DNA of 64,000 bases from Paraburkholderia guartelaensis (GCF_004353905.1 NZ_SMOD01000003.1:1-64000), one strand, 5' to 3'; positions 1 to 8,725 are shown, counted from the first letter of the stretch. A program made the numbers and translations. Notes: a model not told the origin generated them from the sequence alone.

Positions 1-174
1 CACGTGTTCGGTACGCTCAAGCACTGGATGGGGTCGACGCACTTCCTGATGCGAAGACTTGGTCACGTCGCCACCGAAATGAACTTGCATGTACTGGCGT
101 ACAACCTCAAGCGCGTCATCGGGATACTGGGATTCGCGAAAGCAATGCGGGCCATGAAGCTGGCCGGCGCGTGA
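1..174 (+). CDS. IS1182-type transposase, C-terminal fragment (cut by window start)
   Basis: The frame is open from the first base and gives 57 residues ending in a TGA. The text (HVFGTLKHWMGSTHFLMRRL, then an ALAYNLKR-like helix) is the typical C-terminus of DDE transposases of the IS1182/IS5-like group, around the last catalytic region. Only the 3' end is in the window, so activity and the left end of the element cannot be judged. The right inverted repeat should lie in the following 100-200 bases but I could not identify it without its partner. The family call rests on the conserved HxFGxxK and Y-N-L-K-R motifs. Confidence 0.75.
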   Translation, partial: HVFGTLKHWMGSTHFLMRRLGHVATEMNLHVLAYNLKRVIGILGFAKAMRAMKLAGA

Positions 175-456
175 TCTCACGCATCGACGCTTCGAATGGC
201 TCGGTGCAATCAGCCCCGTCGTTCGATCTCAGCGCTGGGTGAACGCGTTCGCTCCGATGCTCGCGGCTCGAACCGGCGTTTTTACACAGCCTCGGCCATG
301 ACTGGACACTCGGCCGATGTGGCTAAACCGTTGACAATGCGGTTGGCGCCCACGTTCGCCGTCACCTTGCCGCTACCCAGATGCAGCAACGCACGGGTAT
401 CGCAACCTTCGGCCGAATTGGATTTTTACATTCCCCCTTCAAAATCATCAGGGAGA

Positions 457-861
457 TCACTTAACTCTCGATATAAGGCAATAGAACACAGCACGACGCA
501 AAACAGAAAAATTGGTACAAGCATCCCGAATGCTTCCTCCCCCCTTCCATTTATTTCCCAAAGTATTGAAAATGCAAAATAGAAAATAGAAAATAGACAA
601 AGTAAATATTGCCAAATAAAAGCGCGAGAATAATTGCTTTCTGCTTAGTCTTGCCTTCCCATTTAGCGTTCGGCGCGCCTTGATCACCTGATAGATGAAA
701 AATACGGCGCAAAACAAAAATACAGGAATCAACCTCCCGAACGCCGCACCAAAGGCTAGACCTCTCGCAATCGAGACAACGATTGAAAATACCACCAACG
801 ATGTTATGAGGGGTGTTTTTTCGCGTATTCTCGCGAATGCTATTTTGCTTGCTTCCAGCAT
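457..861 (-). CDS. Small multi-spanning membrane protein, unknown function
   Basis: A 134-residue protein with three hydrophobic stretches (about residues 18-42, 44-60 and 82-101) separated by a basic segment, so a probable inner-membrane protein. An AGAGG ribosome site lies six bases before the ATG. The DNA here is clearly more AT-rich than the rest of the window (many AAA/ATA codons), which with the neighbouring transposase tail suggests acquired DNA. No family is recognised. The basic, Cys-containing tail after residue 110 could be an altered C-terminus. Confidence 0.5.
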   Translation of the reverse strand: MLEASKIAFARIREKTPLITSLVVFSIVVSIARGLAFGAAFGRLIPVFLFCAVFFIYQVIKARRTLNGKARLSRKQLFSRFYLAIFTLSIFYFLFCIFNTLGNKWKGGGSIRDACTNFSVLRRAVFYCLISRVK

Positions 862-1378
862 GACTGCCTCTGTGTCTTTGAATTACAGCTTGAATAGCTG
901 CGCCCGTGGATCAATGTTTCAGCCAGAATACGATCGCTCCAATCGGAACGGCAATGTTGTGAATGATTGACTCACACGATCCGGCGCGGAATGCACGCAT
1001 TACAGTTAACGGCTACTTTGCGGAAAACCGAAGGACCCCTTGCGGGTCGGTTATGCCGGTTGCATGAGACGTGGGCCCGGGCGAGCGGCGTGCCCGGTCG
1101 TGGGACGCAGTGCGGCCATGACCGGTCATCCAGCGTCGTCGGCTAAATTCCGAACAATTTCCGCAATCATGGGGCGTGTGTGGACCTCAATCGGATCAAT
1201 TTACGCTCGACCATGCTTCTGAACATCACTGCTTGATCGTCGAGTTCGTGTTGTGACTTCGATCTCATTCGGTTCAAGAACTCAGAAACTTTGCCGTTAA
1301 TTGCAGAGATAGGGCCGAAACGGAAGGTATGATTCGACCAATCACAATTCATAATTCTTGCCGACACCAACATCGATC
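862..1378. other. Non-coding accessory stretch with a 12-bp palindrome
   Basis: No convincing gene is seen on either strand. At 1118-1129 there is a perfect palindrome, ATGACCGGTCAT, inside a GC-rich patch. A degenerate relative (GGCCATGACTGGACACTCGG) occurs at 290-309, just after the transposase fragment. The two patches may be remains of the same mobile-element end or intergenic repeat. Confidence 0.3.
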
Positions 1379-2446
1379 ATGAAGGCGACAATGCAGCTGC
1401 AATTTTTCCGCATCACGTTCTCTATCGCCTTCCTATGTCTCAGTGGCATTAGTCAAGCAGCACAGTCCGCTGATCCGCTATCGACACTCCCTGCCGATCC
1501 TCAACAAACCACGCAACCGCAGTGGGTCAAAGCGGTACCACCATACCCCTTAACACTGTTTTCCAAAGCTGAAGTGGATTTGAACTCCGTTAAGCAAGGT
1601 GACAACGGTCAAATAACTGCTTGGGAAAGAGACACCTACGAGGAACTGCAGCAGCCTTCAACTGACTATGCGTTCCAGATTGGTGAAGCTCATTATTTAA
1701 TCGATTGCAATGATGGAAAATACACGTCTCTAGCAGTTAATACAAGAAGAGCGAATGGAGACCTAGTTAGGTCCGTCCCAATGCCCGAGTCCGTACAAAA
1801 ATACATGGCCGACGTCCCGCCTGATTCATTGATTAGTGCCGAAGTGACTCTCGCCTGTGCGCAGGCAAAGAAGAATTGGTCTATTGATCAACTCTATGAT
1901 TTGCACATTAAGCCAAAATACGTCGCCACGATCACACCTCTTACATCACAAGAAAAAGAGAAAATAGGTCAAGCGATAGCCCAACGGAAGGAAACCGACA
2001 AACGTAATGCCCCCGTCGCTGAACCACTACTGACCGCACAAAATGGAAAAAACGTATGCCACACGATGAACGGAGTTGATGGAAACCCGTCTTCCTATGA
2101 ATTGTGTGATGCACAGGGCATGTTCTCGCATGACGTCTATAGCGTTCGGATCGGAGGAATTATTTTTCTTCGAGGAATCGATGACGATGCGACCAAAGGC
2201 ATTGACGGTGTGTTCTATGGTAGTCCACTTCGACTCCAATGCGAGCCGGTCAATCAGTTGGCAGATGGTGTAACGAATAAAACTATAGAAGGTGCCATTC
2301 AGGCCGATAGGATGTCGTCGAAAAAAATCTCGTTCGATGATGAAGTGAGGTTCGCGATACTGACCAATGTAGTCGAGATCGGGAGGCATTGCACACTGAG
2401 CAATACGGACGGCGTCATGGCAAAGCTTGACGTTGTTTCTCCGTAG
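1379..2446 (+). CDS. Exported hypothetical protein, surface-adhesin E-like
   Basis: About 355 residues starting with a classical signal peptide (basic start, hydrophobic core around FSIAFLCLSGI, cleavage near SQAAQS), so the mature protein is periplasmic or surface-exposed. It contains a repeated pattern of a short strand followed by a Cys-containing segment (YLIDCNDGKY, LTAQNGKNVCHT) that resembles the small surface-adhesin-like repeats of Burkholderia exported proteins; that is a weak resemblance. Three possible starts exist (TTG at 1358, ATG at 1379, ATG at 1391). I chose 1379 because it gives a compact signal peptide. Codon use is AT-richer than the core genes further on. Confidence 0.55.
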   Translation: MKATMQLQFFRITFSIAFLCLSGISQAAQSADPLSTLPADPQQTTQPQWVKAVPPYPLTLFSKAEVDLNSVKQGDNGQITAWERDTYEELQQPSTDYAFQIGEAHYLIDCNDGKYTSLAVNTRRANGDLVRSVPMPESVQKYMADVPPDSLISAEVTLACAQAKKNWSIDQLYDLHIKPKYVATITPLTSQEKEKIGQAIAQRKETDKRNAPVAEPLLTAQNGKNVCHTMNGVDGNPSSYELCDAQGMFSHDVYSVRIGGIIFLRGIDDDATKGIDGVFYGSPLRLQCEPVNQLADGVTNKTIEGAIQADRMSSKKISFDDEVRFAILTNVVEIGRHCTLSNTDGVMAKLDVVSP

Positions 2447-2540
2447 CGAAGCAAGTTGTGGCAACAGGCGTCTTGCGCGGATGTCCGTAGTTGAGAAAAC
2501 TGGATGTCTCTTGTGGGTCGATCACGGCCGACGGCGTCGG

Positions 2541-2575
2541 GCGGTAGTCGGCCGTGAACAGTCGGTCGACGAAGC
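2541..2575. repeat. Degenerate dispersed intergenic repeat, copy 1
   Basis: The stretch GTAGTCGGCCGTGAACAGTC with its GC-rich flanks resembles the segment at 24208-24245 (GTAGTCGGCCAGGAGCAGTC). Both lie between genes, next to small orphan genes. It reads like a worn copy of an intergenic repeat family; two copies only are seen here. Confidence 0.3.
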
Positions 2576-2629
2576 AACATAGATCGTCGACAATGTACCG
2601 CGATTCAGCGCCCAAGCCTCCAGACGCCC

Positions 2630-2905
2630 ATGATCCACGACTATGATCTTTCGGTTATCTTGCCTCGTCTCAGCGGCCCTCTTCGCGAGCTACTCGACGC
2701 CGAGCTTTCTATTGGTAACACCATGGTCGAGATCAGCAGTGGTTGGCCAATGCCAAACGTGAATGTCTGGCTAAAGAACCCCCTGAGTCGAAAATATTTG
2801 GCCAATTACCCAGACCTCGAATACGCCTATCTCGGCGACCCGAGAAACTGGCTGGAGCATTACATTGACACCCAGATCGGAGCGATGGTTGCAGCCGAGT
2901 GCTAG
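2630..2905 (+). CDS. Small hypothetical protein
   Basis: A 91-residue soluble, acidic protein with ordinary codon use for this genome and a well-mixed amino-acid composition (many D, E, L, Y, W), which supports real coding. No ribosome site is obvious before the ATG. It converges with a two-gene minus-strand unit. The size and the orphan context near a transposase resemble immunity or cargo genes of polymorphic-toxin islands, but no toxin gene is visible, so this is only a possibility. Confidence 0.5.
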   Translation: MIHDYDLSVILPRLSGPLRELLDAELSIGNTMVEISSGWPMPNVNVWLKNPLSRKYLANYPDLEYAYLGDPRNWLEHYIDTQIGAMVAAEC

Positions 2906-2916
2906 CGCCTGATCCG

Positions 2917-3270
2917 TCAGGCTCTTGCGCCGGTGGCGTAGAGATGATCGACGCAGTATGCACTTCCATTCAACTGATTCTTCTTACAGCCGCTCCACAT
3001 GCATTTCGCCGCTGTATTCTCTCCACGCGACTGAGCAAGATACTCCTTACGTAGGGCCTCGTCTGAGGCACTCCAGCCTTCCGCATCTGCGACCTTCACC
3101 GCAAACTGAATCTGATACTTTTCCCATTCATCAACAGCCCATAGTTGCCCACACGTCGGACATCGCAAGAGCGCCCGCCAGTGCGCAGCATCCACGTTTC
3201 GGAAGCCGGGGAAACAGTGCCGGCAAAGTTCCGTCAATCCTTCGTATTGCCGGATGGTCGCAGCAATCAC
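2917..3270 (-). CDS. Putative zinc-ribbon protein, possibly frameshifted at its 5' end
   Basis: 117 residues with Cys pairs suited to zinc binding: LCRHC near residue 15, RCPTCG near 37 and CMWSGCKK plus YCVDH near the end. The frame can only start at GTG 3270 because a stop lies directly upstream. In another frame an ATG at 3277 would start MKCDCCDH, which supplies a further CxxC pair and runs into the same region. That suggests a one-base frameshift, or a sequencing error, close to 3255. It follows the gene at 3295-3546 by 24 bases, probably as one transcript. Function unknown. Confidence 0.5.
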   Translation of the reverse strand: MIAATIRQYEGLTELCRHCFPGFRNVDAAHWRALLRCPTCGQLWAVDEWEKYQIQFAVKVADAEGWSASDEALRKEYLAQSRGENTAAKCMWSGCKKNQLNGSAYCVDHLYATGARA

Positions 3271-3294
3271 ATTTCATGTGCTTACTTTCGCCGC

Positions 3295-3546
3295 TCATCG
3301 CTGCAAGACCGTAACGGCTATAGCACGGATCAACTCATCAACACTTGCCCGTTCCGCTTCGGAAATCTCCGTTCGACAGTCGGTTCGCAGTGCGCGTAGC
3401 GCTTCGTGGAGCTCACCCCAATCATCCGTCAGGCCATTTGTTAGCGGCCAGGCGTGCAACAAGTGGCGCAAGGGACGTGCTGCGCGCCGTTCGCACCAAA
3501 CGTCGAACAGTTCGGAGCATCCAGCGTTGATGTCGTCAGGAAACAT
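3295..3546 (-). CDS. Small hypothetical protein
   Basis: 83 residues, Trp/Arg-rich N-terminal half and an acidic helical C-terminal half, no membrane segment or signal peptide. The coding character is good and it is the first gene of a two-gene unit with the zinc-ribbon-like protein. The ribosome site is weak. I do not recognise a family; helical proteins of this type are frequent as orphan or immunity-like genes in Burkholderia accessory islands, which is an inference from context only. Confidence 0.45.
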   Translation of the reverse strand: MFPDDINAGCSELFDVWCERRAARPLRHLLHAWPLTNGLTDDWGELHEALRALRTDCRTEISEAERASVDELIRAIAVTVLQR

Positions 3547-3610
3547 TGATCGGTGTTCATCAGGTAACGTTGAGGAGGCTATGAATGATGCATCATTTCG
3601 AATGACCGCT

Positions 3611-3644
3611 CACTCATTAGCAGGCGCCTCATGAAAGGAAGGGT
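3611..3644. repeat. 34-bp perfect direct repeat, copy 1
   Basis: The sequence starting CACTCATTAGCAGGCGCCTC and ending GGAAGGGT is repeated base for base at 3702-3735, with a 57-bp unrelated spacer. Each copy ends in a purine-rich block (ATGAAAGGAAGGGT). It lies just upstream of the FUSC gene at the edge of the accessory patch, as expected for a duplicated junction or short tandem duplication. Confidence 0.85.
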
Positions 3645-3701
3645 CGGCCAGTTCCCGTCATTCGCCGACCGCGGCGGGCGACCACTCGAGTGTCGCCTTC
3701 C

Positions 3702-3735
3702 CACTCATTAGCAGGCGCCTCATGAAAGGAAGGGT
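3702..3735. repeat. 34-bp perfect direct repeat, copy 2
   Basis: Second exact copy of the 3611-3644 repeat; the period is 91 bp. The flanks differ on both sides, so the identity ends sharply. Confidence 0.85.
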
Positions 3736-3831
3736 GTAGCACCCAGTTCCGCCTCGATACAGAGAAGCGTACTGTGAGCGGCCCAGCAGAGTGTTCGCAG
3801 CCTTACGGCCTCGGCGTGCACGCACTCATGT

Positions 3832-5985
3832 ATGATCGACCAGGCAGATTTCGGTGAAGCACAGCACACTGTTGGCCGTATCACTGCGAGCCCGGCAGGT
3901 CTACCAGGCGAGAGACTGTTCTCACACGCGATTCCCCAGATGAATTTCCCTTCGCTGCGCGACTGGATTTTTTCTCTAAAGACCTTCTTCGCGGGGATGC
4001 TCGCGCTCTACATCGCGTTTTACTTCGACCTTCCGAGACCTTACTGGGCGTTGGCGTCGGTCTATATCGTATCGAACCCGTTTGTCGGTGCAACACGGTC
4101 AAAGGCGCTTTATCGCACGCTCGGCACTGTGCTTGGCGCGGTCGCCGCCGTTGCACTCGTGCCGCCTTTCGCGGAGACGCCTTATCTATTGAGTGCGTTG
4201 ATCGCGATATGGACCGGTGTGTTCGTGTACATTTCGATCTCGACGCGAGCCGCACGCAATTACGTTTTTCTGCTCGCCAGCTATTCGCTGTCCGTCATTG
4301 CGCTACCGGCATTGTCGAATCCGTTGAGCATCTTCGATGTGGCCGTGGCGCGGACCGAAGAAATCACGCTCGGCATCGTCTGTGCGAGCATCGTCGGCAG
4401 CGTCTTTTTCCCGAACCGGCTCGCGCCAACGCTGATCGAGCGAACCAACTCGTGGTTCCGCGAGGCTGCTCTCTACGGGAAAGAGTCGATGGCGGGGCGG
4501 GTTGCGGGAGCGCTTGTTACAGGAAGCCGCCAGAAGATGGCGTTGAGTGTGCGCGGCTTCGAATTCCTGTTGAGCCAGTTGGCCTACGATCATGTCAGCC
4601 CGGCGATTCTCGTTCGCAGCGAGCAACTGCATGGCCGAATGCAGCTGATACTGCCCATTACCGCGGCACTTGCGGACATCCTCGCGACCGCGCAGAAGTC
4701 AGAGCGCGTCAGTCCGCCGGGATTCGCCGAACTGCTGCGCGATCTTGAGCGCTGGATCGACGCGCCACTCAGCGAGGATCCCGAGCGCGAGGCGCCGCTA
4801 TTCCGCAAGCGCATTACGCAACTGGATCCGGCCTGCAACGAACTGACGACATGGCAGGCGGCACTATTATCCAGCGCACTCTCGCGCTTGCGGCAACTGG
4901 TCGATCTGTGGGTCGATTGCCGGACTTTGCGCCGGATCGTTGTTCACGATAGCGGGCACTGGAGGCCGCGATATCGGCATTGGCGGATCGGCACGCGGCA
5001 CGCGTTTCTCGACCAGGGACTTGCCGTGTTCTCCGCTACCTCGGCGGCGCTGGTCATCTTCGTTTCGTCGTGCCTATGGATTGCTTCGGGTTGGCAGGAC
5101 GGTGCGGCGGCGGTGTCGTTAGGCGCCATCGGCGTCTGCTTCTTCGCCGCGCTCGACGAGCCTGTGCCGATGATGATCACTTTCCTGAAGTGCGCGACGC
5201 TCGGCGTGGTCATTTCAGCGCTCTATCTGTTTGTCGTGTTGCCGAGCGGCCAGGAGTTCCCTCTGCTCGTCATTCTCTTCTCGTTCCTGTTCGTTCCGCT
5301 CGGACTGTTGATGTCACGTCCAAAATGGGCTTTGATATCGACGCTCGTGGCGTTGACGACCGCAACCTTTCTCGGCATCGACAGCGTCTATGATGCCAAC
5401 ATTCTGAGCTTCCTGAACGGCAATCTTGCGGGTCTGGCCGGCGTGATGTTCGCTTCGGTGATGACAGGGGTCATCCGTCCGTTCGGAATGGATGCGGCGA
5501 CTGCGCGACTGATCAGGTCCAGCTGGAGGGATGTCGTTTTAAGCGGGTCCGCATTATCGCTCGATCAGCAGCGCGATCTGAACGCGCGCATGCTCGACCG
5601 ACTCATGCAGCTTATTCCGCGCGTGGCGGCCAGCGACGACTACAAACACCCGTCTACCGAGAGCCTGCGCGACATGCGTGTTGCGCTCAATACACTCGAC
5701 CTGCGCCGATTCTCGGGCAAAATATCTGGAGAGTTGCCAGTCGTGTTGAACCGCGTGCTCGACGACGTGCGGTCGCACTATGAACGATGCCTCGAATCTG
5801 GCGAGCGGCAACCCGTACCGCCCATGCTTGCAGTCGACGTCGATGCCGCCGTCACGCGGATCATGGCCGGCTTCGCGGCCGCCCCCGATGAGCCTGGCTA
5901 CAAGCTGCGCAAAGGCGTGCTGCATGCGCTCATCGGACTCCGGCTGTCGCTGTTACCAGGTGCGACACCCGTTGACGCTCCCTGA
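3832..5985 (+). CDS. FUSC-family (fusaric acid resistance-type) membrane protein
   Basis: A roughly 700-residue inner-membrane protein of the FUSC/AaeB/YccS architecture: a first block of about five to six transmembrane segments (SLKTFFAGMLALYIAFYFDL onwards, with the PYWA motif typical of FUSC), a long soluble middle part, then a second similar membrane block. Relatives export aromatic acids and phenolics, usually with an AaeA/HlyD-type partner. Here no membrane-fusion partner or outer-membrane protein is adjacent. The ATG at 3940 (MNFPSLRDW) matches family N-termini better than 3832, whose first 36 residues look non-homologous. Both lack a strong ribosome site. Confidence 0.85.
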   Translation: MIDQADFGEAQHTVGRITASPAGLPGERLFSHAIPQMNFPSLRDWIFSLKTFFAGMLALYIAFYFDLPRPYWALASVYIVSNPFVGATRSKALYRTLGTVLGAVAAVALVPPFAETPYLLSALIAIWTGVFVYISISTRAARNYVFLLASYSLSVIALPALSNPLSIFDVAVARTEEITLGIVCASIVGSVFFPNRLAPTLIERTNSWFREAALYGKESMAGRVAGALVTGSRQKMALSVRGFEFLLSQLAYDHVSPAILVRSEQLHGRMQLILPITAALADILATAQKSERVSPPGFAELLRDLERWIDAPLSEDPEREAPLFRKRITQLDPACNELTTWQAALLSSALSRLRQLVDLWVDCRTLRRIVVHDSGHWRPRYRHWRIGTRHAFLDQGLAVFSATSAALVIFVSSCLWIASGWQDGAAAVSLGAIGVCFFAALDEPVPMMITFLKCATLGVVISALYLFVVLPSGQEFPLLVILFSFLFVPLGLLMSRPKWALISTLVALTTATFLGIDSVYDANILSFLNGNLAGLAGVMFASVMTGVIRPFGMDAATARLIRSSWRDVVLSGSALSLDQQRDLNARMLDRLMQLIPRVAASDDYKHPSTESLRDMRVALNTLDLRRFSGKISGELPVVLNRVLDDVRSHYERCLESGERQPVPPMLAVDVDAAVTRIMAGFAAAPDEPGYKLRKGVLHALIGLRLSLLPGATPVDAP

Positions 5986-6459
5986 GCGGGAACGGTCATC
6001 ATCCTGCACCTCACTCTTCGCGGGTGCACAAACGTCAGTGCGCTCGCTCAATCCGTAGTCGACGCTTGCGTCAGCCCAGTGGAGGTGGCTCGCCGTTAAG
6101 CCGGTCAGGGGCATATACGAGCAGCCGACGCACGCCGAAAACGCACTGAGATGACAGCATGGGTGACCGCTATTCCGCCAGAAGCGCCCTCCTGCCTCGC
6201 GGAAGCTGATGACTGGAGAGGGTCGATATGACCCATTCGCTCTCACCCGAGCCACCTACCGGTCGACCGATGACACTGCGCAATGCACTGGCCTTCTCAC
6301 GCAATCGCGTGACTGCCCAGCTCATGCAGCGGGAGGGCCCGGGAAAGGTCGCGGCGCTCCCACGTCTGCTGGGCGTGCGCGAGAGCCCCCTTGATGTCGT
6401 GCCATCGCTCGCCCTTGGCACGAGCCCGGTGCGAATTGGATTTGTGCGACCGCCGCTCC
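5986..6459. other. Intergenic stretch, no firm gene
   Basis: An ATG at 6228 has a good GGAGAGGG ribosome site and opens a frame of 136 codons, but it runs antisense into the acetyltransferase gene and its composition (Arg/Pro/Cys-rich tail) is not protein-like after about residue 60. It may be the start of a lost gene. Nothing else is recognised. Confidence 0.3.
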
Positions 6460-7719
6460 CTACCGCGTGCGCCCCACGGCACTGCTGCTCGCCTCGCCCT
6501 TCGCTGTGCCGCCTGGCGGCTGCAGCATGGCGCCGAGGACGGGCAGCCGGTCGCTGGCGAACGTGCGAACTTTGCGAAGGACGCGTCGGATCTGCGCCGC
6601 TACAATCGGCAATTCGGCGAGCCGTCCGCGCAATGTGAGCATGACGAAATGCGACTCGTGTCGGCTTCTGCGGTTTGACCAGCGTTCCTTGTAGACGGAA
6701 AAGAATGGCCGGAAGTCGAAATCGCGACCGTTAGCGTACGCCCATCGCACGATGCAATCGACGAGCAGATTGCCAACTGAGCACGTGGCATACGCTTCGT
6801 CATAGGTCGTGATGAAATACTCGATAGTGCGCGGACCGACCAGATTAACCGATGCTGCAACCGGTACGCCGTCGACCTTCACGAATGTGACGAGTGGTGT
6901 CGCCACGAGATCAATTCGTCCCGCGAGGTCGATGAAGAAGTCGCGAACCTGATCGTCCATCAGAAATGGCGTATCTAGGCCCCGGGCAAGTGCCCAGCAG
7001 CGCTTGTTCGCAAAGAGCCAGGTAAGCACCTCGCGGGCGTCAGTTGCGCTTTGGCACCAGCCGTACTGGACAGCGCCGCGGTCGGCAAGGCGCCTTGCGT
7101 GACGGCGGAGGTGACCACGCAGCGACTCGGGCCGCGTTGCGAGAAAGGCATCATAGGTGGCGAACCCTGAAAGCGCAATCGAGTAGCTGTCCACGCCGCG
7201 CCAGCGCGCGGGTATCGCCCCCATCACCCACGATTGGGGCACGCAGGACAGCGCCGACGTCACCAGGTCGTCGAGCCCGACCAGCCATATCTCCAGCAAG
7301 TCGGCGTCAACATGGCGCACCGCGTCGAGCGCTGCGGCATAGAAGCGTACATCGGTGGGATCGACGACGAGCGGCCCACCGTACTCCTGGTCGTTTCCGC
7401 AGCCGAGCATAGATGCAACCCGGCATGCACCCCGTCGTGCGATCATCACCGGCCAAAGGGCGACGAGTTCGGCGCCTTCATACACCAGCGCTACGCTGAC
7501 GGTCGCGCCGCGTGCGAATGCGTGGACCGCTGCCACTTCGCAGTACGTAAAATTAAGACCCGGCGGCCAGTGGATGACGAGTGCGTCCCAAGCCGGCCGC
7601 AGGCGTATGAAGTCCGCTGATGAGCGGCACACGTGGATCTCGTGGTGAATCCTGTTCGCGCCCGGACGGGCGGAAACGTCAGGGCGGGAAGCGACGAATT
7701 CGATCGGCGCGTTTCGCAT
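6460..7719 (-). CDS. GNAT-like acetyltransferase of the BcsL/CelD (FemAB-like) type
   Basis: 419 residues with the double-GNAT organisation of CelD/BcsL proteins: an N-terminal half reading FIRLRPAWDALV (typical opening) and GAELVALWPVM, then a C-terminal acetyltransferase half with the VDGVPVAASVNLVGPRTIEYFITTYDEAYA core and DFRPFFSVYKERW close. Members acylate sugars or peptidoglycan-like substrates in polysaccharide and cellulose biosynthesis. No polysaccharide genes flank it, so the substrate is open. It stands alone; the C-terminus after about residue 400 is low-complexity. The start at 7719 is the only ATG near the expected N-terminus. Confidence 0.75.
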   Translation of the reverse strand: MRNAPIEFVASRPDVSARPGANRIHHEIHVCRSSADFIRLRPAWDALVIHWPPGLNFTYCEVAAVHAFARGATVSVALVYEGAELVALWPVMIARRGACRVASMLGCGNDQEYGGPLVVDPTDVRFYAAALDAVRHVDADLLEIWLVGLDDLVTSALSCVPQSWVMGAIPARWRGVDSYSIALSGFATYDAFLATRPESLRGHLRRHARRLADRGAVQYGWCQSATDAREVLTWLFANKRCWALARGLDTPFLMDDQVRDFFIDLAGRIDLVATPLVTFVKVDGVPVAASVNLVGPRTIEYFITTYDEAYATCSVGNLLVDCIVRWAYANGRDFDFRPFFSVYKERWSNRRSRHESHFVMLTLRGRLAELPIVAAQIRRVLRKVRTFASDRLPVLGAMLQPPGGTAKGEASSSAVGRTR

Positions 7720-7960
7720 GGCGTGTCTCCGAAGTTAGATGTGGCGGAGCATCAAACTGACGATTACATTGCCTTTTCAAGCTCTCCCGGTTTGTGCTTC
7801 TTAAAAGTCCTTGTCGGAAAATATGCCCGACTGATACATATAGTTCTCCAAAATAACGCGTAAAAGACCCGTGAGCCGGCGTATTGCTTCATTTTGGCGG
7901 GAAGCGCCTGGACGCGACCCAAACGTCTGTTGATCTTACGATAGCGGCGATTCCGTGGAC
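7720..7960. other. Intergenic stretch, nothing recognised
   Basis: No gene or clear signal seen; AT content is locally raised around 7790-7860, compatible with the promoter region of the minus-strand acetyltransferase gene. Confidence 0.3.
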
Positions 7961-8179
7961 TTAACACCGAAGAGCCGCGAAGAGTAACGTGTGGATGAAG
8001 AGCACCAGAAACAGTTGGGGGTCGAAGGTGACGTACAACCCGAACTTTGGCCAGGCAAGCAATGCACCGATTGCGATCTGGACGAACGGCAATGTCAACT
8101 AGCCGCGCAGAGGCCGCACGACGACGCCCAATATAGCGACCGCGAGCAGCAGGATCAAAACGGCGAAGACGATTTCCGT
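7961..8179 (-). pseudogene. N-terminal remnant of a YjcE-type (CPA1) Na+/H+ antiporter
   Basis: Read on the minus strand, one frame from 8179 to the TAA at 7961 gives EIVFAVLILLLAVAILGVVV, a TAG stop, then PFVQIAIGALLAWPKFGLYV and FDPQLFLVLFI. This is the first two membrane segments of E. coli YjcE-like CPA1 antiporters (MQIAIGALLAWPTFGL and FDPELFLVLFIPPLLFADGW in the family). The expected start codon is ACG, a stop interrupts the frame, and the protein breaks off just after the second helix where the family continues for some 450 more residues. It is a dead gene whose remainder has been deleted. Its 5' end overlaps the channel gene next to it. Confidence 0.8.
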
Positions 8180-8622
8180 CGGGGCCGTCGACAGTGAGAA
8201 TTCGAGCCTGGTCTAACTATTAGCTCACCGGGACAACAGACCTGGCGCCGTTTGCCACCGTTTTGTACCGCCTCATTGACACCGCGAACCGCCGCGGCAG
8301 CGACCGTACACGCAATCAGAATGCCCAGCACGCCGAGCGACGTCGAGGCGATGCGGCCAATGGTTGTGGTTGGCACGATATTGCGGTAGCCAAACGTGAT
8401 CGCCCTCATCGCGCAGAAGTAGAAGGTTTCCCAAAACGAGGAAGGACTTCCGCTTCCAGAGTCGATCGGACCACCGAAGTAATACATTGCGAAGGAAAGC
8501 AGGAGGTAAAGCACAAGCAGATATGAGAACAAGACACGCAAGTCCCGGAGTGCCATGGAGAATTCCGTCACGACGTGGCGAGTTGTCAGCGGAGCGTGAG
8601 CGGAATTGCTGGCGTTCTTCAT
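8155..8622 (-). CDS. Two-TM ion channel with altered selectivity filter
   Basis: 155 residues: helix 1 around residues 30-49, a pore loop, and helix 2 around 90-113, the minimal pfam Ion_trans_2 potassium-channel fold. The filter reads AITFGYRNIVPTT at residues 74-86, where potassium channels have T-x-GYGD; the second Gly and the Asp are replaced by Arg and Asn. The tail after about residue 122 (Arg/Ser/Cys-rich) runs into the antiporter wreck and is probably read-through. It may be non-conducting, a decaying gene, or a subunit that only works with a partner; an intact 2-TM channel lies at 9746-10183. It follows the VIT-like gene by about 100 bases. Confidence 0.65.
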   Translation of the reverse strand: MKNASNSAHAPLTTRHVVTEFSMALRDLRVLFSYLLVLYLLLSFAMYYFGGPIDSGSGSPSSFWETFYFCAMRAITFGYRNIVPTTTIGRIASTSLGVLGILIACTVAAAAVRGVNEAVQNGGKRRQVCCPGELIVRPGSNSHCRRPRRKSSSPF

Positions 8623-8725
8623 GACGCTAACCTCTCACAGTATCGCGCGTCGCGCTGCAAATGTGCGGAGTCTCTACCCGCACATGGAAAACGGACCGGG
8701 ACGTTCTGGAACGGCACGGAGGCGG

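Noticed and set aside
196..582. Plus-strand open frame of 128 codons after the transposase fragment
   Set aside because: No ribosome site, composition not protein-like, and it runs antisense to the better minus-strand membrane protein.
1118..1129. ATGACCGGTCAT as a specific operator
   Set aside because: No gene start lies at a fitting distance and a degenerate relative near the transposase tail suggests mobile-element debris instead.
1167..1373. Minus-strand frame of 68 codons
   Set aside because: No ribosome site, no motif and it occupies the probable promoter region of the exported protein gene.
6228..6638. Frame with a good ribosome site
   Set aside because: Continues antisense into the acetyltransferase gene with Arg/Pro/Cys-rich text; at most the start of a lost gene.
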